The position numbers were made by a program, and so were the translations under genes. Below the pieces are notes generated by a model, which was given only the letters and a program-made list of their open reading frames with translations, made no database searches and had not been told where the DNA came from. From positions 62,001-126,000 of the forward strand of contig JAKUDP010000009.1 in the NCBI GenBank assembly GCA_022570795.1: a DNA stretch of 64,000 bases, given 5' to 3'. Positions 21,358 through 31,613 of the stretch are shown here, in pieces; positions within the stretch are counted from its first letter, which is position 1; each line of letters begins with the position of its first letter. This DNA comes from Sphaerulina vaccinii. Its lineage: Eukaryota > Ascomycota > Dothideomycetes > Mycosphaerellales > Mycosphaerellaceae.

Positions 21358-22566
21358 TCAGCTGACAAGCAATGCATATCGATCAGCTCTCACCACCTCC
21401 CTTCTCATGACCATTTCTCTTTTGTTCCCAAGCACATCATGCTCCTTATGTAGAAGCAGCGCAAAAGCCAACACCTGGTCCCGTTCTATAGACGACCTAT
21501 AATTCTCCGCAGCCCTTCTCTCGCGATCGTCTTCGGCCCAGACTCCATCACCTGCCCACATTCTCCTATTGAACGTGCAAAACTCGCCAGCATGCTCGAT
21601 CCGAAGTGCTCGCCTCAGTCTCCAGTTCGCCGGCTCATCGATCTTGTCGTATGTGAACCATGTGTCGCGTAGCTTGCAGAAGTGATCGATAATCACTTGC
21701 ATTCCTTCCATGCGGCCGATGGGGATTACACTGTTGAAATCCCTGATCGCTTTTCCAATTAGCTTGGCTATCGGCCACCAGTGACGTTTGGTCAATTCCT
21801 CCTTGATACCATTGGGAAATGTGTCATTATGTTCGGAGTAGTCCTTGATGCAGAGCAACATGGTCTTGGGTTTGAGTGCGGCCGTCTCACATATGGTCTT
21901 GAAGGACTGCCAGGTGCGGACTTTGGTGTGATCATATTCCCCAGGGATTGATAGGGAGCCGCATTTTGACCTGCTCCAACCTAGAGTCGCGTCCAGATGT
22001 GCTTTCTCCTCCAGCAACACCTTTGCAATCCCGTTCCACGGCTGTGCATCAGCAAGATAGCAGCGATTCTCGTTCAGAAGCCTCTGCGCCAGCTGACGGA
22101 CATTGCCGGTATCAGGCATGGTGTGCCAGTCGCTTACCAGACTCAAGATGTGCTGCCATCGTAGCAAAATCAAGTCGTGCATCAGCTTGTGATCGGCCGG
22201 CTCAAGCACTCGTTTGACCCAATGCGGAGCTCGGCCGTTATATGCTGGAAGTCTAGCGTTGAGTCTCAACTCGAGTGCCTGAATATGGCTCAGCTGTTGC
22301 CAAGTTGAACCACTTTCCAAGGCCTCAAGGCATGCTTTTCTGATGAAGGCGAAGACACGGGCAGCGCGTGGAGATGGGTTTCTCTCGAGCATAGTCTCGC
22401 TGTACAGGAGTGTGAGCTCGATTCGTGGGACCGTATGTCCAGCGAGAGTGGCCTCTGCGACAGGCTCCGCTGGGCCTCCATAGGTACGACACTCTCGATC
22501 CATCCGCTCAGCTAGGGTCTCGGTTGGGAAGACTGCCCACGGCATGGTGAATTCCATGATATTCAA
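21358..22566 (-). CDS. unknown protein, Trp-rich and helical
   Basis: One uninterrupted frame of 402 residues, well above chance for this composition. It has many Trp, His and Arg residues (WVKRVLEPADHKLMHDLILLRW, KRHWWPIAKLIGK, FNRRMWAGDGVWAEDDRERRAAENYR), all predicted-helix-like. No signal peptide, membrane segment or known motif is visible. The ATG at 22566 is used, and a second Met at codon 4 is an alternative. It could be a lineage-specific protein. The neighbour on the right is CSN7, on the same strand and 424 bases upstream. Confidence 0.6.
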   Translation of the reverse strand: MNIMEFTMPWAVFPTETLAERMDRECRTYGGPAEPVAEATLAGHTVPRIELTLLYSETMLERNPSPRAARVFAFIRKACLEALESGSTWQQLSHIQALELRLNARLPAYNGRAPHWVKRVLEPADHKLMHDLILLRWQHILSLVSDWHTMPDTGNVRQLAQRLLNENRCYLADAQPWNGIAKVLLEEKAHLDATLGWSRSKCGSLSIPGEYDHTKVRTWQSFKTICETAALKPKTMLLCIKDYSEHNDTFPNGIKEELTKRHWWPIAKLIGKAIRDFNSVIPIGRMEGMQVIIDHFCKLRDTWFTYDKIDEPANWRLRRALRIEHAGEFCTFNRRMWAGDGVWAEDDRERRAAENYRSSIERDQVLAFALLLHKEHDVLGNKREMVMRREVVRADRYALLVS

Positions 22567-22989
22567 GATGTGTTGACTTCTCGTTGCTCTATGCTGTGTA
22601 GAACTTCGCTTGATTGTACTCTGTGCAGATTTAGAAGTTCTCCTGTATGAGTCAACGGAAAAGCGTACTAGTCAGCCTTCAGAAGACCACGTGTGGTGGA
22701 CCAGGAACGATTTTGACTTCTGACTGGAACCGGAGGGAATCAAAGCGAGCAATGGAAGGACAGCCGCTCTGCTGTACCTGATTCTTGCTGATCCTGTAAC
22801 CCGCGCGGCAGGTAGAGTAGTGCATCGTTGTTGATCATACATTCGTTTTGCATCGTATAGTTACCCCTTGACCCAGCTCGTGCTTTCATCCTGCGAAGAC
22901 AGCGAGCGATATGAGTGCCCAACAGCTGCACTGAAAGCGTAGCAGATGGTTTTCACCCCGGGGAAAAGCACCGGGATCAGATCTGGCCA
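22567..22989. other. intergenic
   Basis: About 420 bases between two minus-strand genes. The stretch contains GTGTAGAAC and TGTGGTGGA motifs but nothing I can assign. Confidence 0.4.
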
Positions 22990-23932
22990 CTATTTAGATC
23001 CTCTCCCAGTAGCCCTTGCAAGGAATCCAGACTTCTTTCTCCCTCCTGCAGCGCGACTCCCGTCATCCACATCCATAGCGTCTTCATCGTCATCATCGTC
23101 ATCAGCCTGGTCTCGCTTGTTAGCACCTCTCGTATTATGTCCAGATCTCGTGCCGCCTAGAATGCCAACACCACCGCTGTTGGCATCACCGCCGCGGAGG
23201 TTCTGGCCTTTCTCACTCTGCTCTGTAACAGCCTTGATCTGCTTCTCTGCTTTTGCCTCTCTCTTTGCCCGTTTCTCAGCATCTGCCTTGACCTTCTTGA
23301 TCTCGCCTTCCAGCTGCGCCAGTACAGCATCACAACGGCCGCTCCAGGCTGCAAGCTCGGCGACCATGGATTGTACGCTTCCTGGAGCGAGGTCTCGGAG
23401 TGGAGCGACCGAGGTGATTATGACAGTCTGTGCTGCTGGATTCAGAGTAGCTGTGATGAGGTTGTCGTAGATGGCCTGCGTTACGAGGTGTTCGAGGTCG
23501 ACTGTGGAAGGAAGGTCAAGGTGCGAGCAGAGAGACGCATAGCTGAGGTTGAAAGCTGCGCCCTTCTCGGAAGCGATGGTGAGGAGAGAGAGCAGGCGGA
23601 GTTTGAGTGCCTGTGGATCTGAGAGAGCTGGAAGTCCTGCAGTGGCTGTTCCACATTAGTATATATGTTCGATGTGTTGAAGATAGTAATCTACCTTTAT
23701 AGCTTTCCCAAGTGCCCCAGGCGAATGTCTGAAGGAGCTTCAACGAGGAAGCATACTGCTCATTCTTGGCGAGTGCTTGGATGTTGGGTTGTTGTAGCAG
23801 TTCGGCAAAGACATATGTGTTGGGCGATGAAGTGGCCTGGTTGACCAGATCGGCTGCTGCTCGAGGTGAGTTGGCGGATTTGGCGAGTGCGATGAACGGT
23901 GCGAGAGCGTTGATGGCCTTTGACTGATCCAT
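22990..23932 (-). CDS. csn7: COP9 signalosome subunit 7 (PCI domain)
   Basis: Two exons, complement(22990-23636, 23695-23932), with a 58-base intron (GTAGAT...CTGCAG, phase 1), give 294 residues. The N-terminal helical repeats (VFAELLQQPNIQAL, SSLKLLQTFAWGTWESYK) join to the PCI winged-helix part (LSDPQALKLRLLSLLTIA, then SYASLCSHLDL, LEHLVTQAIYDNLITATLN). A coiled coil rich in Lys, Glu and Ala follows, then an acidic run (DDDDDDEDAMDVDD) and a basic end. This matches CSN7 in order and length. The complex removes Nedd8 from cullins, and in filamentous fungi it controls development and secondary metabolism. The start at 23932 begins right at the conserved helical region. Confidence 0.88.
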
Positions 23933-24285
23933 TATGCTACTCTTGTCTTGTGAGTGTGTTGTATGTGTTGGAGGTACAGTAGAAGGAAGAGGACATGGTC
24001 GTTTGGGAGAGCTCGACTTGGCAGCAAAAGTGGGGCTCTTTCCTTCACTCCGCGTCGTTGCGCCGTAGACCTTCAGTGAAAGTGAAACCTCTTCCTTGAC
24101 ACCATCAACTGGCAACACTGGCGATCAAAGTCCATCGACGGCAGACTACTCAAGACTCCCAAGGGATATCTCAGCATCTGGAAGGCTACAAGACGAACTT
24201 GGAGAACTTCACAAACAACAGTCATTCAAGAACCGAGCGCGGAGTCATTGAAGTGGTTGTCGAAGAGTATTTTTCGGCCTTCAGC
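23933..24285. promoter_or_regulatory. shared upstream region of csn7 and the F-box-like gene
   Basis: 353 bases lie between two genes that start in opposite directions, so both promoters must lie here. No clear TATA box or factor site was identified. Confidence 0.4.
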
Positions 24286-25641
24286 ATGACCACTCCTCAT
24301 CTCCCAGAGGAATTGCTGGCTATGGTTGTGGGTTTTCTGGAGCTTCCATCAAGTCACGACATTGTGCAGCATGCTGGCTCTGCCCTCATCGCAAATCAGA
24401 ACTGGCCCACCCTCCAAGCACTTTGTCGCACATCGAAAGCGCTCAATCGGATCGCGAAGCCCATTCTCTACAAAGTTTATCCTGGTGTGCATATAGCAGA
24501 CCCGCAAACCTTCGCAGACGCTCTGCTGAGTGATCCAAGTGGGCGAGAACTAGTACGCCAAGTTGTCCTTTCTCCTTGGGACGAGTGGCGTAAGGACTGG
24601 AATCGCGGTTCAGAAGATGCAGACGACGAAGACTGTCATTGCTCGACATGCAGTAGAAATATTAGCTGGAGCCGTCTTTCGAAGCCCGATGTCCGGGCAG
24701 TGCAGCAGACACGACAAGCATCACGCAGGAGGCAGATGGCGGTGGTTCACCAACTCGTCTACCTGTTAGAACTTTGTCCAAAGGTTGAGACACTCGATAT
24801 CAGTAGCGCGACGCTCGATCACGGCAGCTGTCGACAAGCTCTGGCTGAGCTTCTCAACACTCCCCAGTTCTGGCTCGATACGCTGGGTAGCCGCAGTCGC
24901 ATAGGGCCAGCACTGGACTGCCTAAGGAGCCTTGCAATACGCCATACTGGCAAATGGTCGGCCGATCTGAACGTTCTCCATGCCATCACGCCGCTGCTGG
25001 CCAGACCAGGCATTGAAGCACTGTTGCTGGAACGTATAAACGTAGTCGAGCTTAATACGATCGGGCTCGAGAATCTCGACGTCACATGGCCTAGCCTAAG
25101 GCGGCTGTCTTTCTCCAGCTGCCTCCTTTGTGAAGATAGCCTCCGACAGCTGCTCTATAATTGCCCTGAGCTGCGCACACTCGAGCTGATCACAAAGAAT
25201 GGCGAGCAGCTTTTGAGCCTGGACGCTTGTGGCGAAGTCCTGTGTGAGTATGGCACAGGGCTCGAACATCTTGTCTTTGACTCTGGTGATTGCTCCGCCG
25301 ACTGGACGCCTGTGTATGGGCCAATGGGCTTGGCGACCAATGACCCAATTGGAATGAAGACTCTCCACGGTATGAGTGGCCTCAGAACTCTGGTTGCACA
25401 TGCGTGGGTACTATTTGGCATCAAGAACAAGGTCACGGTCCAAGAACTGTTGCCACACGCACTAGAGAGCTTGACATTGTTGCCAACTCCAATCGATTCG
25501 CTACGTCCTCATCTCGTGAGCGATTTAGGCAGACTTCTCGCATCGAGGACTTCAGTGCGCTTCAAACTCTGCGGTGCACGCCGAGTAGTGCGATACTTGG
25601 ACTCGACGCAGCAGCAACATATCCTGGCTGGCTCCAGGTGA
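24286..25641 (+). CDS. F-box-like protein with leucine-rich-repeat-like body
   Basis: From the ATG at 24286 the frame has 451 codons. It begins with an F-box-like helix set (LPEELLAMVVGFLELP, then LCRTSKALNRIAKPILYKVY), as in fungal F-box proteins that recruit substrates to SCF ubiquitin ligases. A CHCSTC motif at about 120 may bind metal. Irregular Leu-rich strands follow (CPKVETLDISS, WPSLRRLSFSSCLL, CPELRTLELITK), typical of substrate-binding LRRs. The stop TGA at 25639-25641 overlaps a possible donor (CCAG then GTGACA). Joining 25637 to 25707 keeps phase and adds about 50 residues ending at 25857. A further GTACGT...ACAG intron could extend it to 25928. Confidence 0.7.
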   Translation: MTTPHLPEELLAMVVGFLELPSSHDIVQHAGSALIANQNWPTLQALCRTSKALNRIAKPILYKVYPGVHIADPQTFADALLSDPSGRELVRQVVLSPWDEWRKDWNRGSEDADDEDCHCSTCSRNISWSRLSKPDVRAVQQTRQASRRRQMAVVHQLVYLLELCPKVETLDISSATLDHGSCRQALAELLNTPQFWLDTLGSRSRIGPALDCLRSLAIRHTGKWSADLNVLHAITPLLARPGIEALLLERINVVELNTIGLENLDVTWPSLRRLSFSSCLLCEDSLRQLLYNCPELRTLELITKNGEQLLSLDACGEVLCEYGTGLEHLVFDSGDCSADWTPVYGPMGLATNDPIGMKTLHGMSGLRTLVAHAWVLFGIKNKVTVQELLPHALESLTLLPTPIDSLRPHLVSDLGRLLASRTSVRFKLCGARRVVRYLDSTQQQHILAGSR

Positions 25642-26123
25642 CAGGATTCGACCGAAAGGCGGCAGAGACTTGGCATACCTTCACAAGACAAGCGCCTGCC
25701 AACTAGAGTGACTGACACTGATGGCGGTACCTCATTTCTGCTTGAAGGCATTCCTGGGACTGATCTGAGCTGCGCAGGTAGGGATGCGGAGAGGAGAATC
25801 ACAGCTAAAGTGATCGAAGTGCCAAGGAAGGTACGTGAACACTGTCAATATGTGTAACTATCAGCGAGAAACAGGCTCTGCAACCTCAGGTTTGTACGCG
25901 TTTCTTGGTCATCTTACGTCCCTTATGACTCTCTGCCACCTTAGAAGAGAGTGGAACTGGTCGCTCCCACTAATTGACAAACGAATCGTTAACTAACAAG
26001 ACGAACTTGCGCCACAATGCGAGTGGATCTTCCTGCAGGTGGCGCAGCTAGACTGCAGCTGCTCGATCCATAGCTTAGCACCTCGTCGCTTCTCAGTCCA
26101 GCCGCAAATTGTCAAGACAGAAC
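25642..26123. other. possible 3' exons of the F-box-like gene and HET promoter
   Basis: A plus-strand segment from 25707 reads protein-like (GGTSFLLEGIPGTDLS) in phase with the upstream gene if 25638-25706 is an intron. The remainder is presumed promoter of the HET gene at 26124. Confidence 0.4.
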
Positions 26124-28085
26124 ATGGCCAACAATGACAGTTTCGCTCTGGTACCCTCATACGTGTTTGGCGGTGCTCTGAATCAAACTGAGGACTATGA
26201 TGGCAATGGCAATCCAATGTTCGATCGCAATGCGGAGCTTAACCTTCCAGACAGTGTGAGAGCTCAGCTGAGAACACAAGCTCAAGTATATCCATCCCGA
26301 CCGCTGGGTCTAAATGGCGACGAGATTCGATTGCTGCACATCCTGCCTGGTGCCAGGGACCATGAAGTATGCTGTCAACTCCAGATCGTAAGCCTAGCAA
26401 GCAAGCCTCAGTACGAGATACTCTCGTACACCTGGGGCACCTCAAGCGAAGGACAGAAGATCAAGCTTGACAGAGTGCAGCAGTTTCCGGTCACGAACAA
26501 TGCATTCAGCGCTTTGCGGCGTCTTCGGCTGAGGGATGTAAGCCGAGTCATCTGGATCGACGCCATCTGCATCAATCAAGGCTACTTCGCAGAGCGACTG
26601 CAGCAGGTCAGCATGATGGGAGAGATATACAAACGCGCACAGAAGTGCTTGATCTGGCTGGGAGAAGCGCCACATACAGCAAGAGAAGTCCTTAAGCTCG
26701 AAGGCGAAGCCGCTCGGCCGCGAGATGGAAGCGATGAGCACAAAATGCTCGAGGCACTGGACTACATCTTCTGGAACTCAAAACCTCAATGGTGGGAGCG
26801 CGCCTGGATCGTGCAAGAGACTGTCCTCTCCACGAAGCTGGACGTTTGCTTTGCATGTTTTCAGGTCTCGTGGGGCGACTTCTGCTGGGACTTCTTGCGA
26901 GTTGATTCCATGGAGCAGACGCCGAAGACTGGAATGGCAGCTTATCCGATGCATTTACGAAGCTCTCGAGAGTTCCCCATCAGAAAGCCCATGCGCGATA
27001 GATTCGAGAGTCTGAATGCGATGAGGAGTCGTTTCAGTACGGAAGTAGACCATGATCCGTTGAGAGTTGTTGTTACAAACATGCTGGAGGCTGAGTGTGC
27101 TGATAGCAGGGATAAGATCTACAGTGTGCTGAGCATTATAGACCCAGCAGAAGCGAAGCTGATTATTCCAGACTACAACCGTCCTTGGGCGGAAGTCTTT
27201 GCACGGGCTTCATATGCGACTATTGCGGTGCAGAAAGAGTTCTCACTGCTGCATATGCTGAACTTCCATTATCGTGTGACTAATCGTCTGCCATCGTGGG
27301 CACTGGACTTCACTAAGGCATCGAATTTCGAGAGGCAGCGGTTCTCTACCATTGGACCGGCAGAGTGGCTGGGTTGGAGTAACACTTTGGGCGCGCAGGC
27401 CACTGTGGTCGAGCTCAGTGCCAATGCCGCCCGCTTGACCATTCGTGGAGCGAAACTGGACACTATCGTGACCAAGACTCTGGTACTCGAGAGGCCGCTC
27501 AACACTGCAGACTCGTCCTTATGCGGAGCTCTCGCAGCAGCAGTAGACAGCTTGCGTACTGGGAAAGCGTCCAACCTATTCCAGGGGGCCGCACCCACAC
27601 CGCTGGGTCCAGAAGACGTTTCCGGTCCTCAATTCAGAGAACGCCTGGAAGATCTCCGTGCGGGCAAGCTAAGTTACACAGCCTATACTGGGCGACGAAT
27701 CGCGCAGGACAGCGTAAATGACAACATAACCGCTGCGTTCAACCTTTGGTCTCGATCAGTAGACGTTCCAGCCACTGTTCATGAGCGCGTGACAGGATGG
27801 GCGGAATTCGACGTGAGCAAGTACTGGGACTATGCTCTTGCAAGTGCTGGCGACGCTATGTTCTGCACCATGGCTTCTGGCTTCCTAGTCCTGGCTCCGA
27901 AGGGCGTGTTCCTGGGCGATGTCGTGGCGCTTCTTGAGGGAAGCAAGCTGCCGGTCTTGTTAAGACCGAATGGCTCGCTGTATACGTTCGAAGGATTCGT
28001 GTATGTTCATGGCATCATGTATGATGAGCTGAAGACGTGTGGAGTCAGTCAGAGCCTTGTTGGCGAGCATTTCGTTTTGTGTTAG
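26124..28085 (+). CDS. HET-domain (heterokaryon incompatibility) protein
   Basis: A single exon of 653 residues. The HET domain spans roughly 70-250 with its three landmark blocks: YEILSYTWGTSSEG, VIWIDAICINQGYFAERLQQVSMMGEIY and WWERAWIVQETVLS. Later parts (DKIYSVLSIIDPAEAKLIIPDY, LPSWALDF) and the C-terminal GDVVALLEGSKLPVLLRP with FVYVHGIMYDE are typical of the long HET family. HET proteins trigger non-self recognition and cell death after fusion of unlike strains. The start ATG at 26124 sits in a normal leader, and a TTG in frame at 26109 was ignored. The gene is intact, unlike the HET copy at 56610. Confidence 0.93.
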   Translation: MANNDSFALVPSYVFGGALNQTEDYDGNGNPMFDRNAELNLPDSVRAQLRTQAQVYPSRPLGLNGDEIRLLHILPGARDHEVCCQLQIVSLASKPQYEILSYTWGTSSEGQKIKLDRVQQFPVTNNAFSALRRLRLRDVSRVIWIDAICINQGYFAERLQQVSMMGEIYKRAQKCLIWLGEAPHTAREVLKLEGEAARPRDGSDEHKMLEALDYIFWNSKPQWWERAWIVQETVLSTKLDVCFACFQVSWGDFCWDFLRVDSMEQTPKTGMAAYPMHLRSSREFPIRKPMRDRFESLNAMRSRFSTEVDHDPLRVVVTNMLEAECADSRDKIYSVLSIIDPAEAKLIIPDYNRPWAEVFARASYATIAVQKEFSLLHMLNFHYRVTNRLPSWALDFTKASNFERQRFSTIGPAEWLGWSNTLGAQATVVELSANAARLTIRGAKLDTIVTKTLVLERPLNTADSSLCGALAAAVDSLRTGKASNLFQGAAPTPLGPEDVSGPQFRERLEDLRAGKLSYTAYTGRRIAQDSVNDNITAAFNLWSRSVDVPATVHERVTGWAEFDVSKYWDYALASAGDAMFCTMASGFLVLAPKGVFLGDVVALLEGSKLPVLLRPNGSLYTFEGFVYVHGIMYDELKTCGVSQSLVGEHFVLC

Positions 28086-28351
28086 TCACGATGATCTCTC
28101 TGATACAGCCGCTCCCTGATCATACTACCAGGGTTGGCTACCCCGCAGCATAGCAGGTGGACATGACAGTGTTGAAGAATGACATTCAAGTGCAGATTCG
28201 ACTTGTGGATGAGAATGCTTCTCTGTATTGGCACGACTCTGGTTTCGTTGGCTTGGATAAGCTCAAAGCAGCGTGGTACAGTAATGTAAGAGAGAAGAGA
28301 AGTGGAAGCCAACGCAATGTCAATGTTGCTGCCTCTCCCAGCGTTTTGGCT

Positions 28352-30229
28352 CTACCACACAGTGATAGCCTCCAACTCCTTCGCATTACTCCCACTATAA
28401 GGATGCGTCTTCTCAACTTCCAGAATCATCTCGATGTGCCTATCACTTCTGGCCTTAATGGTCGCTTCAAATGGAGCAGGATGGCTCACAAGACCGGGAA
28501 AATACTGCACATTGGGCTCGACTGCGTGACCATTTGCGTCGATAGGCTTCGTAATGTCAAAGACAGCCAATGACTTCGAGATCGTGAGAAAGATCGAAGC
28601 CTGCGCGAGTAGCCTTCCAGGACAGACACGACGACCCCAGCCGAACACGAAACTCCGCGGGTCCATTTCTGGTTGTGTTCCCATGAAGCGGTCCGGATTG
28701 AAAGTGAATGGGTTGAAATATACTGCTGGATCATGCGCAAGTGCCCTGTTGAAGATTAGTGACGATATGACTAACATATGCAAGACATGTCTTACCATAG
28801 ATTGGAGAGGACCATCGTTCCTTTGGGCAGGATATAGCCATTGTATTCATACTCTGCGGTCAAGTTGTGTGGCACTCCCATCGGCACCACTGGATGAAAT
28901 CGCAAACACTCCTTGACAATTGCCTCGATGTATGGCAGGTGTGCGCGATCCTGAAGAGTAGGTAGTCGATCACCTACTACACGGTCGAGCTCCTCTTGAG
29001 CCTTCCGCTGCACTATTGGGTACATCATCATGGCCATGAAGAAGGTGGCTGTTGTGGACACTGTCTGTCACCAATTCGTCAGCGTAGTCACGGCGAAACA
29101 TCATGAAGGTGTCGTACTGTATCAGCTCCGCCCCCGTACATTGCTTGCGCAGTCCACATAGCCTCGTGCGCGGCGTTTCCTTCGAGTTGACCACCTGCCT
29201 TCTCGTGGAGACTGAGCAGAAATGAAGGTCTCGCACTGCCATTGGCGATCTTCGACTCCACCCAGCGGAATGGCCGGGCAGCTGACTCTTCTACCTTAGC
29301 TTTGAACACGGCTGCCGTCCTCTTGAAACCTGCACCTGGTGCCCAGCTTGGGTAATGCTTGACTATCACTTGGTCAGCAAGCTCACAAGTCACGAATGTG
29401 ACACACTTACGCCACGGAAAAGTGTCGACGGGAATTGCGCCAGGCTTCAATGCAATGCCGAGTTGTCTTATTGCAAGATCTACGACCTCAATCAGAGGAT
29501 CTTCACCTTCAGAGTTTGCAGTATAGCCATACGCCATCTCGAGAATAGTAGCTCCTGCTGATCTGCGACATATTAGCGATATCATGTCCATAGAATCAGG
29601 AAAGCATACAATCGGAGATGTTGCTCGAGCATTTCTGGTTTTCGGAGTACGCGAAGCAGGAATCGATCTACCTCAAGTTCCTGAATTCCACTGAAGCGAG
29701 ATAGTGTTGCTGGAGTTCCCATGTAGGAATGGATCTGTTTCCGAGCAGTGCGATGTCTCAGATCGTCGTACTGCTGGATAGCCAGATTGGCACCCCAGCC
29801 AGCCCTGTATCATAGGGTAATCAGCCTCGAAAGCAGAAAGGGGGAACATCATGGCTCACATGTCCATGGCGTAGGGCAGATGCGGACGTTCTGCGCTCGA
29901 GCCGCATTTGCGCTCGAGAATCTCGAACGCGCTTGCGAAGTCTTGCAGCAGTACTATTGTTGTTCCAAGAACGGTCACAGAAGAGATTGGGCCTGCCACT
30001 ATCAGCTATGGACCATGCGTCAAGACTCAGTCTCAATGTCACCATAGCGGTCTTTGAACGTTGCCCAATGCTCCCAATCACGACTGCCATCTTGTGGCAG
30101 GTCGAAGATATTGCCGAGAAGTGGTAGGCCCTTGGGCCCAGGTGGCAGTCTTTTCTTCTTTCCATTGACAAATCGAAAGGCTGAAGTTGCAATCGCGATG
30201 AACGCGACGAGTGCGAGTATGGTAAGCAT
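28352..30229 (-). CDS. cytochrome P450 monooxygenase, seven exons
   Basis: Exons complement(28352-28745, 28796-29064, 29118-29362, 29411-29562, 29610-29804, 29860-29992, 30043-30229) are joined with consistent phases into 524 residues. The N-terminal anchor is MLTILALVAFIAIATSAF, then the Pro-rich hinge RLPPGPKGLPLLGN. The I-helix is GGGADTTVSTTA at about 301. The K-helix is ECLR (ExxR). The PERF-like segment is FNPDRF. The heme motif FGWGRRVCPGR holds the axial Cys. It resembles P450s of the O-methylsterigmatocystin oxidoreductase type seen in many fungal clusters. It is expected in the ER membrane, using O2 and P450 reductase. The substrate is unknown. No biosynthetic backbone gene lies nearby. 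Confidence 0.92.
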
Positions 30230-31613
30230 GACGACTGTATTGTATGCCTGGGCCGCTGTGGTAAGATCTTGCAAAGAAACAGCACTCAGGCCGACCTTTA
30301 TGGTGAGTATCGTCTGCGTCGCACAGCGCTCGGGCTGACAGGAAGTGGGCCCGGCCCCTCTTGACAGCACGATAAGGCTATGCAGTGTATAGTAGGAGTT
30401 CTGCAAACGATCTGCAGACGCTGCCGAAGTCCATCTCATTGGGCCACAGCATCCTCACTGAGCGTTACTTCAGCATGCGCTAAGCACGTGGTCCGGTAGG
30501 ACTTGACCGATCTGCAGTGTGCGTTTCATCTTGCGTGCAAGGTATTCCTCACGATGTAGACTACGGGAAGACGATGAGGAGCTTCCTTGGCTGCTCAAAT
30601 TGACTCGCAATGCAATCGAGTGCTCACACTGTTTGTCGTTGCTCTGTATGTGACGTCTCGCACCCAGTTTTTCATCCTTGCCTGGCGTGGTGTTGTCCGG
30701 GCTTCGTTTGGGAATCCAGTGATTCTTCGCCATCCTCAAGAGATGTACTGGTCCAAGGCGAAGAACTGATCTGCATCATTGTACTACTTCTGCATCTGCC
30801 GATCGTAGTAAAATGACACTTGTGACATCCGAGCATGCACGGTCGGAGCTGCACCCGAAACGTCTTGGAGGGTAACAAGAGAATGATGCTCTTGCGCACA
30901 TGACAATATGTTCGAGTGCTTGTGGTTGCGCTCAGCGTCCTCGAGTTCGATAGCGACGGCTGAGGCATGGTTGCTGCACCATATGCGAGACCATTAACGC
31001 AAGGCGAGGATAGGGCGTGCTCTCAGCGTGTCCGAGGCGATGCGAAGCCATGGGTCTGTGTCTTCCGCACTGCACGTACACATGCTTGCTTCTGGACATG
31101 AGCTCCAGAGCGCTTTTGGCACACTCGACACAGCTGTACATCAAGCTGCGTGAGCACATGACAGACATGACTCGTAGTCATATCCAGCGCTTTCATTCCC
31201 ACTCCAGGAACTCATCGCCAGCCGAAGGAGTCCAGTGAAAGGTAAGCACAGTCATGTAAGCGTGGTGAGCGTGCGTGTGTGTTATCCAATGCTTCGGACC
31301 ATGTCTGATTGCTTGAGAGCAACATCTATCGAGGATCTGCGTCCGCGCGCATAGATGCCGGCTCCTCATGCCATGAGCATCCTGCCACGGACGCTCAATA
31401 GGTCATGCAGCACCTGCATCCAACATCCACTCTGCAGGGCCTTATATGTGGAGCCAGCAAGTCCACATACCCTGAGTGAGCTGGAGAATCCGCTTGAGCA
31501 CTTCGTGCAGGTGTGGATGCATGCGGACTTTGCCAGGACCAGCAGGTTTGCAGACTTGCACCAGATATCTGTGCCGTTGGAGCCGGATGTGAATGACTAG
31601 CGCACGCCAGCCA
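30230..31613. other. intergenic, no gene recognised
   Basis: About 1.4 kb of ordinary base composition lies between the P450 start and the 3' end of the coiled-coil gene. Short frames on both strands (30610-30816, 31355-31600, 30932-31168 and others) have no motifs. Only the part near 30230-30450 is likely functional, as the P450 promoter. Confidence 0.4.
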
